Below, piece by piece: positions 24,922 through 33,761 of a stretch of DNA of 64,000 nt. How positions within the stretch are numbered: position 1 is the first letter of the stretch; the number at the start of each line of letters is the position of its first letter. The translations under genes were made by a program, and so were the position numbers. The DNA is taken from contig JBHPJE010000006.1 in NCBI GenBank assembly GCA_042568205.1, forward strand, positions 1-64,000, in the 5' to 3' direction. Source of the DNA: JAUVDZ01 sp042568205 (GTDB lineage Bacteria > Patescibacteriota > Gracilibacteria > UBA1369 > PNNO01). Under the pieces are notes generated by a model. It was not told the origin of the DNA. It made no database searches and was given only the letters and a program-made list of their open reading frames with translations.

Positions 24922-24949
24922 TTGCCAAGCCCGTTCAGATTGCTATAAT
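24922..24949 (+). promoter_or_regulatory. Promoter of ppdK
   Basis: TTGCCA (24922-24927), a 16-base spacer and TATAAT (24944-24949). It is back to back with the cassette 3 promoter, with only five bases between the two -35 elements, so the two transcription units may share regulation. Confidence 0.6.
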
Positions 24950-24979
24950 CGAATACAGGCTTTTCTAACTTTTACTACA

Positions 24980-27574
24980 ATGCAATTGATTTATTCCTTT
25001 AAAGAAGGCAACCGCGACATGAAAGATACACTTGGCGGTAAAGGTGCTAATTTGGCTGAAATGACTAAAATCGGAATTCCGGTTCCACAAGGTTTTACTA
25101 TCACAACTGATGTTTGTGATCTTTATTTTAAAGAACATGGATATCCGGTTGGTTATAAAAATGTTCTTGAAAAATACGTTTATGAGCTTGAACAAGACAC
25201 TGGGAAGAAGTTTGGAGACTTTGATAATCCACTATTAGTATCTGTTCGTTCAGGTGCTGCTGTCTCAATGCCAGGAATGATGGATACTGTTTTGAATCTT
25301 GGTTTAAATGATGACACTATCAAAGGTCTAATTGAGAGAACAGGAAACGAGCGATTTTGTTATGATGCATATCGTCGTTTTGTTCAGATGTTTGGAGATG
25401 TTGTTTTAGGTGTTTCTCATGAGAAATTTGAGCATCGTCTAGACGAAATGAAACAAGAAAAAGGTGCTTCCAAAGATCTAGACCTTGATGCTGAAGATCT
25501 TAAGCAATTAGTTAAAGATTTTAAAAAGATTGTTGAAGATGAAATTGAAAAACCATTCCCAGAAGATCCAAAAGAGCAACTAGACATGTCTATTGAGGCT
25601 GTGTTTTCGTCTTGGCATAACCAAAGAGCGCAAACTTACAGAAAACTAAATAACATCACTGGTCTTCGTGGAACTGCAGTAAATGTTCAGACAATGGTAT
25701 TCGGAAACATGGGTGAAAATTCAGGTACAGGAGTTGCGTTTACACGTGATCCTTCAACTGGAGAAAATACATTTTATGGTGAATATTTAATGAATGCGCA
25801 GGGTGAGGATGTTGTTGCAGGGATTAGAACTCCTCATAAACTTGTTGAGCTTAAAGATGAAATGCCAGAAATTTATAATCAATTAGATGACATTCGAAAA
25901 ACTCTTGAGGATCATTATAAAGAGATGCAGGATGTTGAATTTACAATTGAAAACGGGAAATTATTTATGCTTCAAACCCGCACAGGTAAGCGAACTGCAG
26001 CTGCAGCGTTAAAAATTGTAGTTGATCTTGTTGATGAAGGAGAAATCACAAAAGAAGAAGCATTATTAAGACTTGATCCTAACCAATTGAATCAACTTTT
26101 ACATCCGATGTTGGATCCGAAAGCTGAAAAAAATATTATTGCAAAAGGATTGCCAGCTTCACCAGGTGCAGCAGTTGGTAAGGTTGTATTCACTGCTGAC
26201 GACGCTTATGAATGGGCAGAAAACCGCGACGAAAAAGTAATATTAGTTCGTAAAGAAACATCACCAGAAGACATTCATGGAATGCACGCAGCTCAGGGAA
26301 TCCTAACTTCAACAGGTGGAATGACTAGTCATGCTGCTGTTGTTGCCCGAGGAATGGGTACTTCATGTGTTGCAGGGTGCGGAAATGTTCATGTTGATTA
26401 TGTATTTAAGAAATTTACAGTTGGAGATATTGAGGTTAAAGAAGGCGATATTATTACTCTTGAAGGTGCTTTAGGTGAAGTTATTTTGGGAGCTGTTCCA
26501 ACTATCGAACCTGAACTAACTGATGATTTTACAAAAGTTATGGGATGGGCAAAAGAAGCAAAACGTCTTGGAGTTCGAACAAACGCTGAGACTCCAAAAG
26601 ATTGTCAGGTTGCCCGTGATTTCGGAGCTGAAGGTATTGGATTATGCCGAACTGAGCATATGTTTTTTGATGAAACCCGAATTAGAAATGTTAGACAAAT
26701 GATTTTAGCTGAAGATTTAGAAGGTCGAAAACGCGCATTAGAAAAGCTAAAACCTCATCAAAAAGAAGATTTTATTGAAATTTTTAAAGTGATGGATGGA
26801 CTTGGCGTTACGATCCGTTTACTCGATCCACCTCTTCATGAATTCCTTCCGGAAAAATATGACCAAATTGAAGAACTTTCAAAAGAAATGAATGTTTCAA
26901 CAGATAAACTTAGAAAAAAAATATCTTCACTTCACGAAATGAATCCAATGCTTGGACATCGTGGATGCCGCTTAGGAATCACATATCCTGAAATCTACGA
27001 GATGCAAGTTGCAGCAATTATTGAAGCTGCAAAAGAAGTTTCTGCTGCCGGAATTAAACCAATGCCAGAAATTGAAATTCCACTTGTTTCATCAGTAAAT
27101 GAATTCACACAATTAAAAGATCGTCTTCAAAAAGTTATCGATTCTTACGGAGATCTCGACTTCCAATACAAAATCGGAACAATGGTTGAAACACCTCGCT
27201 GCGCCCTAACTGCTGACGAAATCGCAGTACATACAGACTTCATGTCATTTGGAACAAATGACCTCACACAAATGACATTTGGATTCTCGCGTGACGACAT
27301 TGGAAAGTTCCTTCCAGATTACATTGAAAGCAAAATCCTTGAAGTTGATCCATTCGAATCAATCGACCTAAATGGAGTTGGAAAGCTGATGAAAATGACA
27401 GTAGAACAAGGACGATCTAAAAACTCAGATCTTGAAGTTGCGATATGCGGTGAACAAGGCGGCGAACCAAAATCAGTCGAATTCTGCCATAAAATCGGCC
27501 TTGATTATGTAAGCTGCTCACCATTCAGAGTGCCAATTGCAATATTGGCTGCGGCGCAGGCGAATCTAAAATAA
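24980..27574 (+). CDS. ppdK: Pyruvate, phosphate dikinase
   Basis: This 864-residue enzyme interconverts pyruvate, ATP and phosphate with PEP, AMP and diphosphate. The nucleotide-binding domain starts with GGKGANLAEM. The swivelling phosphohistidine domain has GGMTSHAAVVARGMG with His451. The PEP/pyruvate barrel contains GLCRTEHMFF, GHRGCRLGITYPE and the C-terminal ICGEQGGEP and YVSCSPFRVP, which carries the catalytic Cys. The length is normal and nothing is missing. It is monocistronic with a good promoter. No PDRP-type regulatory kinase is seen nearby. With pckA it allows reversible flow between pyruvate, PEP and oxaloacetate. Confidence 0.97.
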   Translation: MQLIYSFKEGNRDMKDTLGGKGANLAEMTKIGIPVPQGFTITTDVCDLYFKEHGYPVGYKNVLEKYVYELEQDTGKKFGDFDNPLLVSVRSGAAVSMPGMMDTVLNLGLNDDTIKGLIERTGNERFCYDAYRRFVQMFGDVVLGVSHEKFEHRLDEMKQEKGASKDLDLDAEDLKQLVKDFKKIVEDEIEKPFPEDPKEQLDMSIEAVFSSWHNQRAQTYRKLNNITGLRGTAVNVQTMVFGNMGENSGTGVAFTRDPSTGENTFYGEYLMNAQGEDVVAGIRTPHKLVELKDEMPEIYNQLDDIRKTLEDHYKEMQDVEFTIENGKLFMLQTRTGKRTAAAALKIVVDLVDEGEITKEEALLRLDPNQLNQLLHPMLDPKAEKNIIAKGLPASPGAAVGKVVFTADDAYEWAENRDEKVILVRKETSPEDIHGMHAAQGILTSTGGMTSHAAVVARGMGTSCVAGCGNVHVDYVFKKFTVGDIEVKEGDIITLEGALGEVILGAVPTIEPELTDDFTKVMGWAKEAKRLGVRTNAETPKDCQVARDFGAEGIGLCRTEHMFFDETRIRNVRQMILAEDLEGRKRALEKLKPHQKEDFIEIFKVMDGLGVTIRLLDPPLHEFLPEKYDQIEELSKEMNVSTDKLRKKISSLHEMNPMLGHRGCRLGITYPEIYEMQVAAIIEAAKEVSAAGIKPMPEIEIPLVSSVNEFTQLKDRLQKVIDSYGDLDFQYKIGTMVETPRCALTADEIAVHTDFMSFGTNDLTQMTFGFSRDDIGKFLPDYIESKILEVDPFESIDLNGVGKLMKMTVEQGRSKNSDLEVAICGEQGGEPKSVEFCHKIGLDYVSCSPFRVPIAILAAAQANLK

Positions 27575-27588
27575 AATTTACTGCGCCC

Positions 27589-27617
27589 TTGCCCAAAATA
27601 CCATTTTGTGGTATAAT
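27589..27617 (+). promoter_or_regulatory. Promoter of the 27643 gene
   Basis: TTGCCC (27589-27594), a 17-base spacer and TATAAT (27612-27617) preceded by GTGG. The -10 lies only four bases before an ATG at 27622, which is why the ATG at 27643 is preferred as the start. Confidence 0.6.
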
Positions 27618-27642
27618 TTAAATGAAAATAAACACAAATAAT

Positions 27643-28488
27643 ATGTTTAAAAAATTATTCTTTTCAGAAAACCGTTTAGTTTACATGGGTCCTGAAGGCG
27701 GTCCTGGCCAAAAAGATGTAGCTGCTGCAGTCAAAGAATCGAAAGAAGCTAGAGAACTACCTTACAATAAAGAGAAACTAGATAAATTTGTTAAAGATGA
27801 ATTGAATGTTGTTGATTCTACAAAAGTTGAAGATTTTGCAAAGGAGATTAAAGGGAAACCTAGTAGTGAAGCAAATAGAGATTTTTTTGTTAAAGTTCTG
27901 GGATTTAAAAGTGATTATATGGCAAAGCAAAGTGATCAACGTATAGCTGTTGTAGTTAAAGGATTCCAAGAACAATTAAACAAAGAATTTTCTAAAGCAA
28001 AACTTAAAGTTGATGGTAAATTAGGAGGACAAACGCTAAGTCAAATGGCTACATTGGCATCTGTTGAAAATGGTGATGAAATGACTGATGAAGGTGATTT
28101 AATAGGAATTGCTGGAGTCTCTATGAGTGATTTATTTACTTCAATTGACGCAGCAACATTGGTTAAATGTAAAGGAATAAAAGGGACAGAACAACAAAAT
28201 TTATTTATGTGGAATAAAGTATTAGGTTTAGAAGAACCTTCGACTCTAGGCAAAAAAGGAATGAATAAATATATTCAAAAGCAATTAAAGTATTTACAAA
28301 AATATCTTGTAATGAAAGCAGGTGCTAAAATAACTGAGGATGGTAAATTCGGTCCAAAAAGTATTGCAGCATTTCAAAAATATTTAGCTACAATAAAAGT
28401 AAAACAAGAAGAATCAGTTACAGATAAAAGGCCAACAAAGGTAGGTAGAGATATTGCTGGTGTTGGCGATGATGGTTTCCTTGATTAA
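27643..28488 (+). CDS. Protein with two peptidoglycan-binding-like repeats and N-terminal LVYMGPEGGPG motif
   Basis: The protein has 281 residues from the chosen ATG. Residues 1-25 (MFKKLFFSENRLVYMGPEGG) resemble the start of the unrelated protein at 51104, which suggests a shared sorting or anchoring tag. Two segments look like the short helical peptidoglycan-binding (PG_binding_1) fold: one around VDGKLGGQTLSQM and one near the end, ITEDGKFGPKSIAAFQKYL. No catalytic domain is present. No classical signal peptide is seen, so its cell location is unclear. It is followed after 25 bases by a second protein with the same repeat type, probably in one operon. A role at the cell wall is inferred from the repeats. 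Confidence 0.6.
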   Translation: MFKKLFFSENRLVYMGPEGGPGQKDVAAAVKESKEARELPYNKEKLDKFVKDELNVVDSTKVEDFAKEIKGKPSSEANRDFFVKVLGFKSDYMAKQSDQRIAVVVKGFQEQLNKEFSKAKLKVDGKLGGQTLSQMATLASVENGDEMTDEGDLIGIAGVSMSDLFTSIDAATLVKCKGIKGTEQQNLFMWNKVLGLEEPSTLGKKGMNKYIQKQLKYLQKYLVMKAGAKITEDGKFGPKSIAAFQKYLATIKVKQEESVTDKRPTKVGRDIAGVGDDGFLD

Positions 28489-28513
28489 TTCTATAAAACT
28501 AACAAAAATAAAT

Positions 28514-29335
28514 ATGAACCCTCCAAAAAATAATCCCAGACAATCCCAAGATCATCCTGGTTATGATAGCGTTAGTGATAATCCACCGCCTCAAAACTTG
28601 CTTCAACGTGACCCATTAGAAAGGCCAGAGTTGGTAAGTTTAATAGACAACAAAGGTATTGATGCTTTTTTAACTAAAGCTATTCCAAAAATTGATCACA
28701 GCTCTGTAGAGACATTTAGTATACTTCATGTTAAAGGGAAAAAATGGACTCAAGCTAGAAATAATAAGTTTGTAAGCGAGTTTTTCAAATTAGGTGAATT
28801 AAAACCAGCTTTGGTAAATAAAATTGTTATGAGATTGCAAAAAAAACTTGGAATTAAGAGGCCTGATGGAAGAATCGGGGCAGGCACTTTAAAAAGATTA
28901 TTCTTCAAAACAGCTATATCAAATATTGAAAATGAAGACAATACTATATTAGATGGTATTAGATACGCAGATACAGACAACATTAAAAAGTGTAAAAAAA
29001 TTCGCGATAAAAATAAAAGAAATAGATTTTTCTTAACGCAAGTATTAAATCAAAGGGCTGCTACAGGTGGAGACTTGATCGAGGCTGGAAATGAAATGAG
29101 GGGTACATGGGAACCGAGTACTAAAGCTGAGATAAGTAGTGCTGAAAAAGCTGCAAAAAGGTTTATGAAAACGCAAGTTTTAGTTATTCAAGCATTTCTT
29201 GCAGCAAAAATTAAGAATAAAAGTAAAAGACCAAGAATAGACGGTTATGCTGGCACATCCACTTTAAACGCTCTACTTCAATATCAAAAAGAGAATAAAA
29301 AACCTAGAGGAAGATTTAGTTTTTACGATCGGTAG
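28514..29335 (+). CDS. Second protein with peptidoglycan-binding-like repeats
   Basis: The protein has 273 residues from an ATG 25 bases after the previous gene; a longer frame from a TTG at 28454 would overlap that gene and is less likely. It starts with a Pro/Asn/Asp-rich disordered segment. Two repeats resemble the PG_binding_1 fold: RPDGRIGAGTLKRLF near residues 115-130 and RIDGYAGTSTLNALLQYQKE near the C-terminus. The domain order matches the upstream gene, so the two are probably ancient paralogues. No enzyme domain or membrane segment is present. It ends two bases before the convergent nadK. Confidence 0.6.
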   Translation: MNPPKNNPRQSQDHPGYDSVSDNPPPQNLLQRDPLERPELVSLIDNKGIDAFLTKAIPKIDHSSVETFSILHVKGKKWTQARNNKFVSEFFKLGELKPALVNKIVMRLQKKLGIKRPDGRIGAGTLKRLFFKTAISNIENEDNTILDGIRYADTDNIKKCKKIRDKNKRNRFFLTQVLNQRAATGGDLIEAGNEMRGTWEPSTKAEISSAEKAAKRFMKTQVLVIQAFLAAKIKNKSKRPRIDGYAGTSTLNALLQYQKENKKPRGRFSFYDR

Positions 29336-29337
29336 AA

Positions 29338-30240
29338 TCAATCTCCCCAATGTAATTTTTGCCGTAGAACTTTATAGTATCCTTCTCCGGTGATTCTTAT
29401 CATATCGAACCATCGTGAAGATTTTCTGATTTTAATCTCGTCTCCGTATTCAAGGTCAAAGGTTTCTTGTCCGTCTAAAGTTAAGCCAACATGTTCTTTT
29501 ACACGATGAGTCTGAACGATTAATTTAAGCTGTCTGTCGTTTGGAATGATGATTGGCCTTACTGAGAGTGATTTTGGGCAAACAGGCACAATTACAAACG
29601 AGTAGACGCTTGGATGTACAATTGGCCCGCCTGCAGAAAGTGCATGACCAGTTGATCCGGTAGGCGTTGCAACAATTATTCCGTCTGCTTCGAATTCAAT
29701 TATTTTTCGTTGGTTCACTTCAAGTCGCAGGTCGATTAACCTCGCAAATAATCCTTGATTAATCACAGCATCATTTAATGCCATATTTGTGTATATTTTT
29801 TCACCGTCTCTATAAATAGTCACACGTAAAATAAATCGTCGGTCTAATACATATTTACCTTGAAAAGTCCTATCTAAGGCTTCATACATCTTGTCGGGAG
29901 TCACTTCAGTTAAAAAGCCTAAGCTTCCCATGTTTACACCTAGAATCGGCACTTTTCTTTTGCTCATTCTTCGAGAAGTCTTTAACAACGTGCCATCTCC
30001 TCCTAAACAAATCACCATGTCAGCCTTTTTCAAAATTTTACTCTTTTTCATTCCTTCTTCACCTTTAAAAAGTGCAGCAGAATTATTATCAAAATAGATT
30101 TTTTTATTTTTTTTCTTTAGATATTTTACTAAATCAAAAACGACCTGTTTACTAGCGATTATGTTTCGCTTAGTTATTATGCCTACAGAGTCTATTTTTT
30201 CGGGATTTTTAGCTTGTGTCAAAATAGTTGGTAAACTCAT
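29338..30240 (-). CDS. nadK: NAD kinase
   Basis: This enzyme of 300 residues phosphorylates NAD to NADP. The ATP-NAD kinase motifs GGDGTLLKTSRRM and GVNMGSLGFLTE, the substrate loop LNDAVINQG, and TPTGSTGHALSAGGPIVHP are all present in the right order. Length and residues are normal. It overlaps the upstream glycosyltransferase gene by four bases (ATGA), so the two are co-translated. The stretch 29887-29931 has been copied exactly into giant 3 at 22753-22797. The NADP it makes would feed zwf and gnd at the end of the window. Confidence 0.96.
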   Translation of the reverse strand: MSLPTILTQAKNPEKIDSVGIITKRNIIASKQVVFDLVKYLKKKNKKIYFDNNSAALFKGEEGMKKSKILKKADMVICLGGDGTLLKTSRRMSKRKVPILGVNMGSLGFLTEVTPDKMYEALDRTFQGKYVLDRRFILRVTIYRDGEKIYTNMALNDAVINQGLFARLIDLRLEVNQRKIIEFEADGIIVATPTGSTGHALSAGGPIVHPSVYSFVIVPVCPKSLSVRPIIIPNDRQLKLIVQTHRVKEHVGLTLDGQETFDLEYGDEIKIRKSSRWFDMIRITGEGYYKVLRQKLHWGD

Positions 30241-31337
30241 AACGACTTTATAATATCAAGAAATCGGTCTGCACTCAATTTCCAGGAGAATTTTCTTGAT
30301 TGATTGAAGCCTTCTCGAATTAAATCCTGCGACAATTCAGAATTTTTTAATACATCGATCATTGCTTCTGCAAGCGCTTCTTCATCATTCGGATCAACTG
30401 TGATCGCTCCTTCTCCAACAACCTCAGGAAGTGAAGAAGTATTTGAAGTAATTACAGGACATCCACTCTGCATTGCCTCTAAAGGAGGGATTCCGAATCC
30501 TTCATATAAAGATGGCCAGACAAATACAGTAGCCATATTATATAAATATACTAAATCTCGTTCAGGAACATATCCTAAAAATCTAACATTATCTTCAATT
30601 CCCAAATCATGCACAGTTTTATAAATTTCATCGTACATCCAGCCTCTTTTACCAGCTATTAAAAGCTTTACATCAGGAAATTTATCAACAATCAAAGCAA
30701 AACTTTTTAATAATGTAGGATAATTTTTTCGAGGTTCTAAAGTCCCTGCACAAAATATAAATTTTTCAGGAATATTATGTGCATGACTAAAATGTTCGTA
30801 GATTTCTTCAGGAATTGGCTCATAAATTTCAGAAGCAGCATTTGAAACAATATCCACTAAATCATCATCACATTTAAAACGTCTAATCAAATCACGTTTA
30901 GTATTTTCAGAAACTGACAAGACCTTAACAACTCGATTTAAAGCTTGCTGTAAGGTTAATTTTTCTGTAAAAACAGCTTTTTTATTATGTTTTTGAGGAA
31001 ACATGAAAGCCACAAGATCATGTACGGTCATAACGACTCTAAGCTTTTTTGGATTATGAAGTGCTGGAATTATGTAACTTGTTGGAGAAAAATAAATATC
31101 TAGATCTTCTTTATAAGCATTGTTGAGGACCGCTTTGTGCCAGAATAAGCCCTTTCTTGAGATAAGGCGGGTCTCTGCATTTTCAAAACTACGATATATT
31201 TCAACTGGACAATCTGTATATAAAATATACTGATTAACTTTATCCTGCTTTAAAATCTCATCCACAAGATGAGCTGCGTAGTAGCCTTTACCGGCTTTTT
31301 CATGCACGGTTTCCCTAATGTCTATGCCTATTTTCAT
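30237..31337 (-). CDS. GT4-family glycosyltransferase
   Basis: The protein has 366 residues from the chosen start. The N-terminal domain begins MKIGIDIRE and has a GKGYYAAHLVDEI motif. The C-terminal Rossmann domain carries FCAGTLEPRKNYPTLLKSF, IAGKRGW, VRFLGYVPERDLVYLYN and the nucleotide-sugar-binding VWPSLYEGFGIPPLEAMQSGCPV, all typical of glycosyltransferase family 4. It would transfer a sugar from a nucleotide donor to a cell-surface glycan or lipid; donor and acceptor are unknown. An ATG seven codons upstream lies just three bases after a TATACT, so the ATG at 31337, which opens the usual first strand, is preferred. It is co-translated with nadK. Confidence 0.85.
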   Translation of the reverse strand: MKIGIDIRETVHEKAGKGYYAAHLVDEILKQDKVNQYILYTDCPVEIYRSFENAETRLISRKGLFWHKAVLNNAYKEDLDIYFSPTSYIIPALHNPKKLRVVMTVHDLVAFMFPQKHNKKAVFTEKLTLQQALNRVVKVLSVSENTKRDLIRRFKCDDDLVDIVSNAASEIYEPIPEEIYEHFSHAHNIPEKFIFCAGTLEPRKNYPTLLKSFALIVDKFPDVKLLIAGKRGWMYDEIYKTVHDLGIEDNVRFLGYVPERDLVYLYNMATVFVWPSLYEGFGIPPLEAMQSGCPVITSNTSSLPEVVGEGAITVDPNDEEALAEAMIDVLKNSELSQDLIREGFNQSRKFSWKLSADRFLDIIKSL

Positions 31338-31429
31338 GAGCGCTGGGACAAGGGCCATTAGTATACCTACGACATCAGCAAAACGTCAATAGTCAATTGT
31401 CAAAAGCACCCTCCTATGTTATCTTTTTT

Positions 31430-32284
31430 ATGTTTATTACTAATCCAAACAGCGTGCCTGCAAAACAATTAAAAGATAAATTTTTAAAGCTTGCATTGCC
31501 TCAAAAAATTGTTGGTATCGGAGCTTTAATTGCCCTTATTAGTGCGATTCTACCATGGTATTCTGACATCGACATGTATAATACAGGTGAAAGATTCCTT
31601 GGAGTCACAGGACCTCTTTATTTAGTGGGATATATCATTATTGCACTTAGTATTTTTTCAATTATTCTTACAGGATTTTACCTTCTAAATAAGAAAATTC
31701 CTACTTTGCCAATGAAAGAATCAATGGTTTATATATTAAGTGGAGTTGTGAGTCTTTCATTATTGATTATTGCGAATTCAGTTTATTTTCATCCTGAATT
31801 TGGTGTGAATATTACTTCAAAAGAATATGGAATCGGGATGATGCTTGCATTAATTGGTTCTGTAGCAATTTTAATTGGGGGGATTTTACAGCAGAGAGAA
31901 AGCGGAACCTCAAGATTTGTTAAAGAATTCCAGGAGGAAACAGGAGTATTAGAAGAAGAAACTATTGATCCTGTTTTAGAACTAAATAATTTCCAAAAAG
32001 AACAGATGCAAAGAGAGCAAAAACTTGAAGAAATTAATAAAAGTGAATTTGAACCAGAGCCAGAACCAAAGAAAACAACTGCAGAAGAAAGATTTGAAGG
32101 TCATAAAGGTGTGAGAGAATATAAAGCTAAATCAGAATTTAAAGCTAGTCCTACGTCTTCTAAAGTTAGGCAGGAGCCTTATCCAGATCCTTCATTATTG
32201 AAAAAAGAAGCTTCACATTCGCCTGCTGAAATAAGTAAAGAAGAGGGAGTGAATCCTAATACTGTAATCCGAATGGACTTATAA
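31430..32284 (+). CDS. Membrane protein with four TM segments and a charged cytoplasmic tail
   Basis: The protein has 284 residues from the first ATG; a TTG at 31397 is the only longer start. Four membrane segments lie near residues 28-45, 60-85, 95-115 and 130-150. The segment after the first has the WYSD ending often seen in small uncharacterised membrane proteins. Residues 155-284 form an acidic-basic, Pro/Glu/Lys-rich tail that is probably disordered. The family is not recognised. The next gene starts one base after its stop, so the pair forms an operon with a small zinc-ribbon protein. Confidence 0.6.
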   Translation: MFITNPNSVPAKQLKDKFLKLALPQKIVGIGALIALISAILPWYSDIDMYNTGERFLGVTGPLYLVGYIIIALSIFSIILTGFYLLNKKIPTLPMKESMVYILSGVVSLSLLIIANSVYFHPEFGVNITSKEYGIGMMLALIGSVAILIGGILQQRESGTSRFVKEFQEETGVLEEETIDPVLELNNFQKEQMQREQKLEEINKSEFEPEPEPKKTTAEERFEGHKGVREYKAKSEFKASPTSSKVRQEPYPDPSLLKKEASHSPAEISKEEGVNPNTVIRMDL

Positions 32285-32285
32285 T

Positions 32286-32549
32286 ATGATAAATCCAAAA
32301 GACAAACCGTTTGGCAAAGATATTCTTTATTATTGTAAAGACTGTGACAAGATAGTTGATGCACAGAAAATTGGTCGAAAATATGTTTTTAGATGTCCGA
32401 TTTGTAAAACTAAAAATGTTGCATTCGGAACTGAGAAAAGCTTGAACAATTTTTTCCACATTGAAGATAATAAAAAAGAAAAAGAACGGAAAGAAGCTAG
32501 TAGAGCTCGAAGGGCGAGCGCTAAAGAAGAAGTTGAAAATAATAAGTAA
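32286..32549 (+). CDS. Small zinc-ribbon protein (87 aa)
   Basis: Residues 14-45 form a compact zinc ribbon: YYCKDCDK, then 16 residues, then RCPICKTKN, giving two CxxC pairs. The rest is a Lys/Glu/Arg-rich helix. It is likely a nucleic-acid or protein-binding adaptor; no precise role can be assigned. It starts at an ATG one base after the stop of the membrane-protein gene, with no Shine-Dalgarno sequence, and is probably translated by re-initiation. Confidence 0.65.
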   Translation: MINPKDKPFGKDILYYCKDCDKIVDAQKIGRKYVFRCPICKTKNVAFGTEKSLNNFFHIEDNKKEKERKEASRARRASAKEEVENNK

Positions 32550-32625
32550 AAAGTTGGGCGGAAATAAGCCAATTTAGGATTTATTTATTTTATAAATATT
32601 TTAGATTTTTCTTAAGTTTATGCGC

Positions 32626-32631
32626 TATAAT
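32626..32631 (+). promoter_or_regulatory. Upstream -10 element before recA
   Basis: A TATAAT with no convincing -35 lies about 45 bases before the better recA -10. It could be a second recA promoter that does not depend on the operator-like palindrome. Confidence 0.35.
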
Positions 32632-32650
32632 GAGTGTAGAAAATTTTCTA

Positions 32651-32680
32651 TTGACAGGTGAGGACGCACTCACCTATACT
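32651..32680 (+). promoter_or_regulatory. recA promoter with an operator-like palindrome between -35 and -10
   Basis: TTGACA (32651-32656), an 18-base spacer and TATACT (32675-32680). The whole spacer is GGTGAG, GACGCA, CTCACC, a perfect inverted repeat, and the arms extend to AGGTGAG/CTCACCT (32656-32662, 32669-32675). A repressor bound here would block RNA polymerase. In many bacteria recA is controlled by LexA, so a lineage-specific SOS box is the obvious reading; no lexA lies in the window. Confidence 0.65.
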
Positions 32681-32753
32681 TTGTTTAACGATCAGGGACA
32701 AGAGTCGAGCGAGTCTCATCAGATCAATAAAATATTAATTAACTAAATTCAAT

Positions 32754-33761
32754 ATGACAGAACAACAAGCAGAGAGAAAAAAGGCGATTGATCTTGCTCT
32801 CACACAAATTGAAAAATCATATGGAAAAGGTTCTATTATGAAACTTGGAGATGCTAAGAAAGTTCAAATAGAAACAATTCCTACTGGATCTCTTTCATTG
32901 GATCTTGCTCTTGGAGGTGGAATTCCAAAAGGAAGAATTGTTGAGATCTATGGTCCTGAAAGTTCAGGAAAAACTACTTTAAGTCTTCATATTGTAGCTG
33001 AGTCACAAAAGCTAGGTGGGCAAGCTGCTTTCATTGATGCTGAGCATGCAATGGATCCTCAATATGCAGAAAAGATTGGAGTAGATACTACTAACTTATT
33101 GGTTTCACAACCTGATTCAGGTGAACAGGCTCTTGAAATTGTAGAAACTTTAGTTCGTTCAAATGCACTTGATATTATAGTAGTTGATTCAGTTGCAGCA
33201 CTTACGCCTCGAGCTGAAATTGAAGGGGATATGGGCGATGCGCACATGGGTCTTCAAGCTAGATTGATGAGTCAGGCGCTCCGAAAATTAACTGCTGCAG
33301 TAAGTAAGTCTAAAACAACGGTAATCTTTATTAATCAATTAAGAATGAAGATTGGGGTGATGTTTGGAAATCCTGAAACTACAACTGGTGGGCAAGCACT
33401 TAAATTTTATTCTTCTGTGAGAATGGATATTAGAAGTATTGGAAAGATTGAAAACGGAGTTGCTGAGCAAAAACAAGTTATGGGTAATCGAGTTCGTGTA
33501 AAAGTTGTGAAAAATAAGATTGCACCACCATTTAAAATGGCTGAATTCGATATTATGTACAATCATGGTATATCAAGAATAGGCGATTTACTTGATCTTG
33601 CAACGCAGTATGAAATTACACGAAAATCTGGTGCATTCTTTAGCTATAAAGAGTTAAAGCTGGGTCAGGGGCGCGAAAATGTTAAAGATTTCTTAACTAA
33701 AAATGCTAAAGTAGCCACTCAAATTGAAAAAGATGTACGAGAAAAAATCGCAAAAGCCTAA
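32754..33761 (+). CDS. recA: Recombinase RecA
   Basis: The protein has 335 residues and a Walker A motif GPESSGKTT, the DAEHAMD segment, VVDSVAALTPRAEIEGDMGD, the L2 loop FINQLRMKIGVMFGNPETTTGG, and the C-terminal RIGDLLDLATQY. It forms ATP-dependent filaments on single-stranded DNA for recombination and SOS induction. The start at this ATG gives the normal N-terminus (ALTQIEKSYGKGSIMKLG); no Shine-Dalgarno sequence is present. The acidic C-terminal tail of many RecA proteins is missing, as the protein stops just after REKIAKA. It overlaps recX and has a palindromic promoter. Confidence 0.98.
   Translation: MTEQQAERKKAIDLALTQIEKSYGKGSIMKLGDAKKVQIETIPTGSLSLDLALGGGIPKGRIVEIYGPESSGKTTLSLHIVAESQKLGGQAAFIDAEHAMDPQYAEKIGVDTTNLLVSQPDSGEQALEIVETLVRSNALDIIVVDSVAALTPRAEIEGDMGDAHMGLQARLMSQALRKLTAAVSKSKTTVIFINQLRMKIGVMFGNPETTTGGQALKFYSSVRMDIRSIGKIENGVAEQKQVMGNRVRVKVVKNKIAPPFKMAEFDIMYNHGISRIGDLLDLATQYEITRKSGAFFSYKELKLGQGRENVKDFLTKNAKVATQIEKDVREKIAKA

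Noticed and set aside
28454..28513. TTG start extending the second peptidoglycan-binding-like protein upstream
   Set aside because: It would overlap the preceding gene by 35 bases and add residues unlike its paralogue. The ATG at 28514 has a normal 25-base gap.
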